Origin: a virus
IMG/VR virus record: IMGVR_UViG_3300030389_003806
Location: 1 to 44,049 of that record
Strand: one strand, 5' to 3'
Length of the DNA: 44,049 nucleotides
The notes below the pieces were generated by a model. That model saw nothing but the letters and a program-made list of their open reading frames with translations. It did no database searches and was not told where the DNA came from. This document shows, piece after piece, positions 33,369-38,604 of this stretch. Both the position numbers and the translations under genes were made by a program. Position 1 is the first letter of the stretch. Each line of letters opens with the position of its first letter.

Positions 33369-33947
33369 TTATCCTTCTTCATCAGGCACCACCATTGCTA
33401 CTTGATGTTTATGTGCTACATTTGATGTGCTTTGACCTGTAAACAATCTTACTTTGTTCATCATTAAATTCATCAATGTTATAAAATTTTTCATCTCACT
33501 AGGCTTATCTATCATCTTGACATAATCTGCCTGATTCAATGCCTGTAGCATTCTTATAAGCTCAGTCATCAATGCACTAGATACATATTTCATACCTTCA
33601 GACACTAATGCAGATTGTTGTGCCTGTAATTCATCTTTATTTTTCCACCAATCCATTAAAGTATTTCTATGGATGCCTAACATTTTAGATATAGTAGTAA
33701 ATCTAGGAACAAGATCACCATCAGTATTTTCTTTTTGCATAGTTTCCATAAACATTAATGCAAAATGTTTTTCATCTATTCTATATTGACCTTTCTTTTC
33801 AAATAAAGGCTCATATGACAATGCATTTTCATCAGGCAATACTACACCTAATGATTTAGCCTGTGCTTTTGCTTTTTCTTTATCCTGATTAACACCATTA
33901 AGTTTTTGTATTTGTTTATTTAATAATGCTTTTTGCTCTTTATTCAT
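33369..33947 (-). CDS. Helix-turn-helix protein, candidate small terminase subunit
   Basis: A 192-aa protein with an N-terminal charged coil, a helix-turn-helix near residues 85-110 (FTTISKMLGIHRNTLMDWWK), a long helical middle (SALMTELIRMLQALNQADYV...LMNLMMNKVRLFTG) and a short acidic tail. HTH plus helical oligomerisation region plus tail is the layout of small terminase subunits, and none is found beside the large terminase at 38598. A transcription regulator is the alternative. Its ATG overlaps the stop of the recombinase gene (ATGA). No catalytic motif. Confidence 0.45.
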   Translation of the reverse strand: MNKEQKALLNKQIQKLNGVNQDKEKAKAQAKSLGVVLPDENALSYEPLFEKKGQYRIDEKHFALMFMETMQKENTDGDLVPRFTTISKMLGIHRNTLMDWWKNKDELQAQQSALVSEGMKYVSSALMTELIRMLQALNQADYVKMIDKPSEMKNFITLMNLMMNKVRLFTGQSTSNVAHKHQVAMVVPDEEG

Positions 33948-34504
33948 AAAGAATATTCCTCATAAGCTGAATCCATCATATCCTGGTCTATGCCAATATA
34001 TCTTAATGTAACTGCAGGGTTTTGATGGTTTAACATTTTCATAACAAGCGATATATTGTTTGTAGATTTATAAATAAAATATGCTAAAGTTTTTCTCATA
34101 GAATGTGTACCAAAATTCTCTACACCAACAGCATTAGCACCTTTTTTTAATACTCTCCATGCATTGGTCCTGTCTATGTGCTTATGTTTGTTTTTCATGC
34201 TATAAAATAAATAATCATTTCTTGATAAATGCTTTGAGTGAACATACTTAATAATTTCTTCCTGAATCAAGCTATTTAATTTAATTCTTTTATGTTTACC
34301 TGTTTTTTTCTCATGCAAATTTAAATAAGTTCTAATATTTCCATCATCATCAAACAATTCATCATACTGCAATGTAATTATGTCTGAAATTCTCAAAATA
34401 GTATTTATACCAATCCTGAATAACAATGCATCTCTTGGATTTTTCTTTTCTAAAAACTTAACCATTTTATTGATTAATGCTTTACTTTTAATCGGCTCTA
34501 CCAT
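33944..34504 (-). CDS. Tyrosine recombinase, catalytic domain only
   Basis: A 186-aa integrase/Xer-type recombinase. Catalytic residues are visible in order: Arg in LRISDIITLQYDEL, Lys in the KKTGKHKRIKL beta turn, His-x-x-Arg in GTHSMRKTLAYF, His in MKMLNHQNPAV, and the nucleophile Tyr in TLRYIGID. The N-terminal core-binding and arm-binding domains of full integrases (300-400 aa) are missing or extremely short. It may resolve genome dimers, invert a local segment or integrate with help. GAGAGGAAGTT precedes the ATG. A 13-bp inverted repeat flanking a 10-bp palindrome lies just upstream (34521-34584). Confidence 0.83.
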   Translation of the reverse strand: MVEPIKSKALINKMVKFLEKKNPRDALLFRIGINTILRISDIITLQYDELFDDDGNIRTYLNLHEKKTGKHKRIKLNSLIQEEIIKYVHSKHLSRNDYLFYSMKNKHKHIDRTNAWRVLKKGANAVGVENFGTHSMRKTLAYFIYKSTNNISLVMKMLNHQNPAVTLRYIGIDQDMMDSAYEEYSL

Positions 34505-34520
34505 AACTTCCTCTCTCTAA

Positions 34521-34584
34521 AAATGGGTGATAGCATAAATGAAAGGAAATAACCTAGGTTAGAGGTTAAAACTACCACCCATTT
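34521..34584. repeat. Inverted repeat around a palindrome, upstream of the recombinase
   Basis: AAATGGGTGATAG (34521-34533) is the inverse of CTACCACCCATTT (34572-34584) at 12 of 13 positions. Near the centre lies the perfect palindrome AACCTAGGTT (34551-34560). The element occupies most of the 117-nt gap before the recombinase gene. It could be a recombination (att or res-like) site, an operator, or an RNA fold in the leftward transcript. Confidence 0.6.
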
Positions 34585-34621
34585 GTTTACAAAAATTACA
34601 TTAAATAATATTATTATGCAA

Positions 34622-34816
34622 TTAATTATTATAATCGCAAGGATCATCCCATGCAATATTCTCTGAGTCTAAACATATCCATGAACCTACAGAATTACAA
34701 TCTTCGCATTCATACTCTACTTCTGTAAATCCAAAGCTATTGCTTCTACCTATTTCTTTAAAGCTATCATGATTACATTTATCATGTTTGCATAAACTAT
34801 TATTTTCTAATTTCAT
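34622..34816 (-). CDS. Small Cys-rich (zinc-binding) protein, 64 aa
   Basis: Cysteines occur as CKHDKC near the start and YECEDCNSVGSW in the middle, giving a possible zinc site, followed by an acidic C-terminus (DDPCDYNN). The start at 34816 has GAGAGG five bases upstream and lies 20 nt after the predicted cut site of the hammerhead ribozyme at 34831-34887. The processed message would therefore begin with a short leader carrying the ribosome binding site. Function unknown. Confidence 0.6.
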   Translation of the reverse strand: MKLENNSLCKHDKCNHDSFKEIGRSNSFGFTEVEYECEDCNSVGSWICLDSENIAWDDPCDYNN

Positions 34817-34830
34817 TATTACCTCTCATT

Positions 34831-34887
34831 GTCTTATATAGGGTGACTAGCACCCTATTTCATCCATTTAGGAATCATCAGTAAGAC
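34831..34887 (-). ncRNA. Hammerhead ribozyme, type I (second in the operon)
   Basis: On the minus strand, in order: stem I GTCTTA (34887-34882); core CTGATGA (34881-34875); stem II TTCC-TAAAT-GGAT (34874-34862); core GAA (34861-34859); stem III ATAGGGTG (34858-34851), loop CTAGT, CACCCTAT (34845-34838); cleavage base A (34837); stem I return TAAGAC (34836-34831). Stem III (8 bp) and stem I (6 bp) are perfect. The 15.1-16.1 A-U pair is present. Stem II is short with a U-U mismatch at its base, the only weak point. Predicted cut is between 34837 and 34836. Confidence 0.85.
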
Positions 34888-34903
34888 TTACCGAACATTA
34901 ATC

Positions 34904-35113
34904 TCAGGTCTGTCTGTATTCAGATGGTGTTTCAACCTGTCTTTTTGCTTGTTCATTAAACTCTTTAACTAAACTATTCATTTTAACAGTGTCTATAGAG
35001 TTAATCTTAAAAACAAATCCATCTTCAGAAGGTATTCTAATTACAGGATCATTTGTATAATATAATCCTAAATTAAAATGTTCTAAAAATTTGTGCAATA
35101 TTGATAATAACAT
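34904..35113 (-). CDS. Hypothetical protein, 69 aa
   Basis: The product starts MLLSILHKFLEHFNLGLYYT, an amphipathic helix, followed by a small beta part (IRIPSEDGFVFKINSID) and a basic helical tail (LVKEFNEQAKRQVE). It starts inside the stop of a small membrane-protein gene (TAATG) with AGGAG in range, and ends 16 nt before the second hammerhead ribozyme. No family recognised. Confidence 0.6.
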   Translation of the reverse strand: MLLSILHKFLEHFNLGLYYTNDPVIRIPSEDGFVFKINSIDTVKMNSLVKEFNEQAKRQVETPSEYRQT

Positions 35114-35262
35114 TATTTATTCTCCTGTTTATAAAACATTGTTCCATCATCTAAAATATAACATATCCACCAACAAACCAAACCTATTATTGGCATTATA
35201 AATGGCTCTCCAAATGCCAGGAAAAACCCTATAATAAACAATGTGTATTTAAATAATTTCAT
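35113..35262 (-). CDS. Small membrane protein, 49 aa
   Basis: Read directly from the minus strand: ATG at 35262 (overlapping the preceding TAA as TAATG), TAA at 35115-35113. Nearly the whole first 35 residues are hydrophobic (KLFKYTLFIIGFFLAFGEPF, then IIGLVCWWICYIL), enough for one or two membrane helices joined at Gly-Glu-Pro. GAAAGGAG lies seven bases upstream. Both ends use the one-base overlap typical of this operon, which supports it as a gene. Its function is unknown; superinfection exclusion is one possibility. Confidence 0.6.
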   Translation of the reverse strand: MKLFKYTLFIIGFFLAFGEPFIMPIIGLVCWWICYILDDGTMFYKQENK

Positions 35263-35564
35263 TACTTGCTCCTTTCTATTATTTCTGATTCAGGAAAATG
35301 CATAGGCTTTGTTAACAAATATCTAATATGATTCATCACTTGATGTTTGCTTCTCCAACCTTTAACACCTCGTATTGTTTTTTCTGTACTGCTAGACATA
35401 ATCTCAAATGTAGTTATACCATTACCATACAATCCTGAGTTATGATCACCACCTACAATAGATATCCATTGACCATTTGGAAGCGATATATATGCTTGTA
35501 CAGCAAAAATATCTTTATAGCTACACATACTATGCTTTTCAAACTTAATGTCTTTAAATCGCAT
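35262..35564 (-). CDS. Hypothetical phage protein, 100 aa
   Basis: Contains FEKHSMCSYKDIFAVQAYIS and NGQWISIVGGDHNSGLYGNG. This beta-rich pattern (short strand, glycine-rich 'GGDHN..LYG' turn, then EIMSS) occurs in small accessory proteins of many phages without known role. The C-terminal half is helical and basic (GWRSKHQVMNHIRYL). It is coupled by one-base overlaps to the genes on both sides. No function assigned. Confidence 0.65.
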   Translation of the reverse strand: MRFKDIKFEKHSMCSYKDIFAVQAYISLPNGQWISIVGGDHNSGLYGNGITTFEIMSSSTEKTIRGVKGWRSKHQVMNHIRYLLTKPMHFPESEIIERSK

Positions 35565-35809
35565 TATTTAACCTCACTTTCAGTTATTATTCCCTGATCA
35601 ATTAAAGATTTTGCTGTTCTGCTAAACCATCCTTGTAAACTCCAACATAAGCCTGTATCTAAGAGATACTGCCAAGCTCTTATTACAAGCTCCTCTGTAG
35701 GACAATCTACACCAACCATAGCAAAGTCACCTTCAGCAATCATTGTTGCTTTAAATGGATCCATCTCAAAATCATTTTGTTCCTCAATGTGATTTTTTAT
35801 TATTGCCAT
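35564..35809 (-). CDS. Hypothetical phage protein with W-Q-L-LDTG motif, 81 aa (DUF7417-like)
   Basis: The motif AWQYLLDTGLCWSLQGWFSR followed by TAKSLIDQGIITE is highly recognisable from small phage proteins of unknown function (a DUF7417-like family, from memory). The conserved 'LDTG..W.LQG.F.R.A..LI..G' spans residues 45-75. The first 25 residues are charged. It is linked to its neighbours by one-base stop/start overlaps, so this set of small proteins is translated as a unit from the message segment between the two hammerhead ribozymes. Confidence 0.68.
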   Translation of the reverse strand: MAIIKNHIEEQNDFEMDPFKATMIAEGDFAMVGVDCPTEELVIRAWQYLLDTGLCWSLQGWFSRTAKSLIDQGIITESEVK

Positions 35810-36276
35810 TATTTATCCTCCATTACATTTATTACATCATCAATTAAATGTTCAGCAATCTCTTCCCAATTAATGATATCTAAAACATAATTAAGTATAT
35901 CAGCAATTGCATTTGATTGAGTTAGATTAACATTTAACTCTTCATCAGCATTAAACCAACTTTTAATATAATCAGCTAATTCAATTAAAATTGAATTATA
36001 TTCTGTTGGTGCATCTGCAATCATTCCTGATAATTTATCATGAAAATGCTTATATATTACCTGATCATTATTAATCCATGACATGATTTGCCAAGTTGGT
36101 TTATTAGTATAACCATTGTATTTATTAGGCTTTACTTTATTAAGTAATCCCTGAGTATATTCTAAGGCTTCAATCCATCCCTTAATATTCTCATCCTGAC
36201 AAGCACCATCATCATATGATTTTCTTTCACATTCTAAAGTATTTTGTACTTCCATTATTACATCTGATAGTTTCAT
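35809..36276 (-). CDS. Hypothetical early protein with NGYTN-W motif, 155 aa
   Basis: I chose the ATG at 36276, with AAAGG about seven bases upstream. A second ATG at 36291 would add five residues. The segment YNGYTNKPTWQIMSWINNDQ resembles the 'NGWTNYETWLV.LW' opening of a common phage protein family (DUF7249-like) of unknown role. The rest is acidic and helical. Its leader begins at the predicted cut site of the first hammerhead ribozyme, so its message would start 35 nt before this ATG. Confidence 0.65.
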   Translation of the reverse strand: MKLSDVIMEVQNTLECERKSYDDGACQDENIKGWIEALEYTQGLLNKVKPNKYNGYTNKPTWQIMSWINNDQVIYKHFHDKLSGMIADAPTEYNSILIELADYIKSWFNADEELNVNLTQSNAIADILNYVLDIINWEEIAEHLIDDVINVMEDK

Positions 36277-36306
36277 AACTATTCCTTTCATTATTTATTT
36301 TAAGTT

Positions 36307-36363
36307 AACCTGACACCTCATAAAGAGGTGTTTCGCTAGAATCTCACTAGCTCATCAGAGGTT
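36307..36363 (-). ncRNA. Hammerhead ribozyme, type I (first in the operon)
   Basis: On the minus strand, in order: stem I AACCT (36363-36359); core CTGATGA (36358-36352); stem II GCTAG, loop TGAGATT, CTAGC (36351-36335); core GAA (36334-36332); stem III ACACCTC, loop TTTAT, GAGGTGT (36331-36313); cleavage base C (36312); stem I return AGGTT (36311-36307). All three stems are perfectly paired (5, 5 and 7 bp), the cut triplet is GUC and the A15.1-U16.1 pair is present. The element starts immediately after the stop codon of the 230-aa gene. Predicted cut is between 36312 and 36311. Confidence 0.92.
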
Positions 36364-37056
36364 TTATATACAACCCTCTTCAACTTCATCAGCATATTTA
36401 CATGCATTGTTGTATAGCTTATGATCCCATGTTTGGATTGCATCTACAAAACTATTAAACCAATCTAATTGCATTTTTAACTTTCTAACTTCTTCTGTAT
36501 CTAATGGGTTATTGATAGTTCCCTGAGCATCTTCTTCTGTTAATACATCATTATCAGTATATAACTCAACACCGATTATTTCATCTGATTTAGGCTTAGT
36601 ATAGATATGTTCACCATCTATCTCAGGATTCATATTATCTCTGATATCATCTTCAGACTTAGCATTAACAATATAATAACAATATTTGATTTCTTTCATT
36701 GTTACCTTGTATTGCTTAGTTTTACAATCAGGACAATCCTCAATAGATTCTTTCATTGACATTAAATCAAATGATTCTTTCTTACCTGTATCTTCACATA
36801 CACCACAATCATAATCATTATCTTTCTTATCGTAATAATCATTACTAATCCAATTATCAGGATTAAATGGATTAATATCTTTACTGTTGAGATATCTAGC
36901 TGTATATATCTTGTAATCACCTGTAACAGCTGTAGACATACCCTCAAGCAAATCATCTAGGTTTTCTAGTGCATCTTCTTTATACTCCCAACCTGATACA
37001 ATTAACCAATCACAAGTATCTACAACAAAGTATTTATATTCTCTATTTATTTTCAT
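36364..37056 (-). CDS. First early leftward protein, 230 aa, with zinc-knuckle
   Basis: The first gene of the leftward operon. Acidic and Asp/Asn/Tyr-rich, with a central zinc-ribbon-like region: CGVCEDTGKKES, then CPDCKTKQYKV about 25 residues later. The N-terminus (REYKYFVVDTCDWLIVSGWE) and the C-terminal helix (RKLKMQLDWFNSFVDAIQTW) have no match I know. A zinc-containing acidic early protein could act on host transcription or DNA binding, but this is speculation. The ATG at 37056 has AAAGG upstream. The stop abuts the first hammerhead ribozyme with no spacer. Confidence 0.65.
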   Translation of the reverse strand: MKINREYKYFVVDTCDWLIVSGWEYKEDALENLDDLLEGMSTAVTGDYKIYTARYLNSKDINPFNPDNWISNDYYDKKDNDYDCGVCEDTGKKESFDLMSMKESIEDCPDCKTKQYKVTMKEIKYCYYIVNAKSEDDIRDNMNPEIDGEHIYTKPKSDEIIGVELYTDNDVLTEEDAQGTINNPLDTEEVRKLKMQLDWFNSFVDAIQTWDHKLYNNACKYADEVEEGCI

Positions 37057-37099
37057 TATTATAACCTTTCATTTATTATTTAATAATTAACCTACAACC

Positions 37100-37129
37100 A
37101 ATATAAGGTTTACAAAGTTTACAATGCAA
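37100..37129 (-). promoter_or_regulatory. Leftward early promoter with TGCAAC box
   Basis: Minus-strand TTGCAT (37129-37124) and TATATT (37105-37100) are 18 bp apart, a good sigma70-like pair about 45 nt before the first leftward gene. The -35 element overlaps a TGCAAC box (37125-37130), so whatever binds the box would control this promoter. Confidence 0.5.
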
Positions 37130-37160
37130 CATTTATTTTGATTTAAATAAAAAAGTTGCA
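37125..37160. promoter_or_regulatory. Inverted TGCAAC pair (candidate operator, left)
   Basis: TGCAAC at 37125-37130 and its inverse GTTGCA at 37155-37160 are separated by 24 bp of AT-rich sequence that is itself partly symmetrical. The same hexamer pair recurs at 37304-37329 across the second promoter. Confidence 0.5.
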
Positions 37161-37292
37161 ATATTTATTTAGGCTACACATTATATATGTAAGGGAGAAA
37201 AAAAATATATCTATTGCCTTGGGATCAGGTAATTTTATTTGAAAATATAAGTTCATATAAATATGCATTGTGCTATATTATTGGACCCTGAT

Positions 37293-37329
37293 TTGACAGT
37301 TTATGCAACAAAATATGTATTATGTTGCA
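37293..37329 (+). promoter_or_regulatory. Rightward promoter overlapped by TGCAACA inverted repeat
   Basis: TTGACA (37293-37298) is followed after 19 bp by TATTAT (37318-37323). The perfect 7-bp inverted repeat TGCAACA (37304-37310) / TGTTGCA (37323-37329) covers the spacer and the -10. A protein bound there would block the promoter, so this looks like a classic repressor operator. The 19-bp spacing is slightly long. Confidence 0.5.
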
Positions 37330-37340
37330 CAGGTCTCCTC

Positions 37341-37409
37341 GAGCCATAAATATTAAGGTATTTGAGCCATAAAATTAATGCTCGATCCACCCTGTTTTTG
37401 GGTCGACCC
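37341..37409. repeat. Direct repeats and a palindrome in the control region
   Basis: GAGCCATAAA occurs at 37341-37350 and 37364-37373, 23 bp apart (about two helical turns). The GC-rich palindrome GGGTCGACCC is at 37400-37409. These lie in a gene-free stretch between the two rightward promoter candidates and stand out against the AT-rich background. They may be protein-binding sites or part of a recombination site. The rest of 37161-37292 is AT-rich without a clear element. Confidence 0.45.
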
Positions 37410-37456
37410 CCTCGTTATGTTATTTATGTAGCTCTTACACAAAACAGAAAAAATAA

Positions 37457-37488
37457 TTGGTTGACATAATTAACCAAATAAGTTTAAT
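37457..37488 (+). promoter_or_regulatory. Rightward promoter with TTGGTT inverted repeat
   Basis: TTGACA (37461-37466), 16 bp, TTTAAT (37483-37488) is a good sigma70-like promoter directly before the rightward block. TTGGTT (37457-37462) and AACCAA (37472-37477) form an inverted repeat over the -35 and spacer, a second candidate operator different from TGCAACA. A start site near 37495 would put the AAAGAGAGGA site at the head of the message. Confidence 0.55.
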
Positions 37489-37549
37489 TTACAAATATCA
37501 AAAGAGAGGATATTTATATGATTTATGAGAGTGGAGACAAGGAGAGTAT

Positions 37550-37726
37550 ATGGATGGTTTAGTAACAACTAAGCAGTTATGTGAGTTATTGTCTGTAAGT
37601 AGACAAGCAGTATATAAGTGGAGAAAGAGTGGACTACCAGTAGCTATAGATAATTCTGGTAGAGGTGGTAAACTAATAAGATACGATTGGAGAGAAGTCA
37701 TTGAGTGGTTACAAGAAAGAAAGTAA
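37550..37726 (+). CDS. Small helix-turn-helix (excisionase/MerR-like) protein, 58 aa
   Basis: Read directly: ATG at 37550 with GGAGAG upstream, TAA at 37724-37726. The product starts MDGLVTTKQLCELLSVSRQA, then VYKWRKSGLPVA and KLIRYDWREVIEWLQER, the typical HTH_17 pattern of excisionases, small MerR-like regulators and some terminase small subunits: helix, turn, recognition helix 'SRQAVYKW', wing, 'R..EV.EWL'. It is the first rightward gene after the operators, so it may regulate the divergent promoters or act with the recombinase. The following gene overlaps its end by 26 nt. Confidence 0.7.
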   Translation: MDGLVTTKQLCELLSVSRQAVYKWRKSGLPVAIDNSGRGGKLIRYDWREVIEWLQERK

Positions 37727-37886
37727 GAGAGATCCTAAATGGTTTGTCAAGAAGAGGACTAAATCAGGTATATATATAACTATAGCTGAGGGTAACACCA
37801 GGAAGGATATAATAGATAAGTTAAAAGCAGATAGTGAAACATACTATCAAAAGAGAGAGGTAAAGGATGGCAAAGAGATACACTGA
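37701..37886 (+). CDS. Small basic protein, 61 aa, TTG start
   Basis: Starts with TTG at 37701, six bases after GGAGAG. It overlaps the end of the HTH gene by 26 nt and the start of the initiator gene by 20 nt. The product is basic (YKKESKRDPKWFVKKRTKSG) with a small beta segment (IYITIAEGNTRKDI) and a Tyr/Lys tail. There is no recognised domain. Its placement between a regulator and the initiator suggests a replication or regulation accessory. Overlap at both ends makes it somewhat less certain. Confidence 0.5.
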   Translation: MSGYKKESKRDPKWFVKKRTKSGIYITIAEGNTRKDIIDKLKADSETYYQKREVKDGKEIH

Positions 37887-38604
37887 TACTGATATTTATC
37901 ATAAAGAATGGTATCATGAGTTAGATGTAAAGTATAAAGCATTCTGGGATTATATATGTAGAACATGTAATCATGTAGGTATATGGAATGTGAATATGAG
38001 ATTAGCATCATTTTTAATTAATTGTACTTATACTAAAGATGAAGTATTAAATGTATTTGGTAATAGAATCATAATACTTGAAGATGATAAATGGTTTTTA
38101 CCTAAATTCATTAAATTTCAATATGGAGAAAACTTAAATCCTAATAATAATGTACATAAATCTGTAATTGCTATGATAGAAAAGTATGAACTAGATGATA
38201 TCTTAAACAACCCAGACCCTGATCAGACCCTAGGCAGACCCTTGGCAGATCCTAAGCAGGACCTAGCCAGAACCAAAGCAGATGCTAAAGATATATATAA
38301 AGATAAAGATAAAGATATAGATAAGGATAAAGTAAAAGAAAAAGTAAAAAAAAGAAAAAAACCTTTTAAGATACCTAATATGGAAGAAGTAATAACATAC
38401 TTTAAAGAAAAGTCTTATGTAGATCCAGAGTTGCAAGGACAGAAGTTTTGGAACTTTTATGAAAGTAAGGATTGGATGGTAGGTAGAAACAAGATGAAGG
38501 ATTGGCATAAGTCTGCTGCTAATTGGAATTTATCTAATAAACCAACAAGTAACAGGAAAGCTTATATACAAAGCAGTCATAAAGCAGGAGTTGTGGAATG
38601 GTAA
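37867..38604 (+). CDS. Replication initiator with internal origin repeats
   Basis: A 245-aa protein. Residues about 1-100 look like a winged-helix phage initiator or replisome organiser (HELDVKYKAFWDYICRTCNH, then VGIWNVNMRLASFLI). Residues 116-168 are a low-complexity charged linker (PLADPKQDLARTKAD, then KDKDKDIDKDK). The end, FWNFYESKDWMVGRNKMKDW followed by HKSAANW, is the DnaD/DnaT-like C-terminal motif seen in many phage initiators. As in lambda O, the linker region contains DNA repeats (38213-38289) and an A/G-rich tract. It should bind the origin and pass the DnaC-like loader's helicase to it. The gene is followed by the large terminase with a 7-nt overlap. Confidence 0.72.
   Translation: MAKRYTDTDIYHKEWYHELDVKYKAFWDYICRTCNHVGIWNVNMRLASFLINCTYTKDEVLNVFGNRIIILEDDKWFLPKFIKFQYGENLNPNNNVHKSVIAMIEKYELDDILNNPDPDQTLGRPLADPKQDLARTKADAKDIYKDKDKDIDKDKVKEKVKKRKKPFKIPNMEEVITYFKEKSYVDPELQGQKFWNFYESKDWMVGRNKMKDWHKSAANWNLSNKPTSNRKAYIQSSHKAGVVEW
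38213..38361 (+). repeat. Seven 11-bp iterons plus A/G-rich tract: candidate replication origin
   Basis: CAGACCCTGAT, CAGACCCTAGG, CAGACCCTTGG, CAGATCCTAAG, CAGGACCTAGC, CAGAACCAAAG and CAGATGCTAAA follow one another without gaps from 38213 to 38289, each exactly 11 bp (about one helical turn). Immediately after, 38286-38361 is almost free of C and very rich in A and G on this strand, a likely unwinding region. Because 11 is not a multiple of three, the repeats are read in changing frames and give different amino acids, so the repetition is held at DNA level. The lambda origin inside gene O has the same order of iterons and AT-rich tract. Confidence 0.75.

Noticed and set aside
33369-33390. 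CTGATGA on the minus strand at the end of the HTH gene, and others at 33835, 35944 and 36385
   Set aside because: These share only the first hammerhead motif. No GAAA core and no paired stems follow, and all are ordinary coding sequence.
37518-37562. 14-codon frame upstream of and overlapping the HTH gene, possible leader peptide
   Set aside because: AGAGAGGA precedes it, but it is too short and without regulatory codons or a following hairpin to support it as a gene.
38286-38361. Lys/Asp repeat in the initiator as a protein-level repeat
   Set aside because: It follows the DNA iterons and is better explained as an A/G-rich unwinding tract; the coded linker is a by-product.
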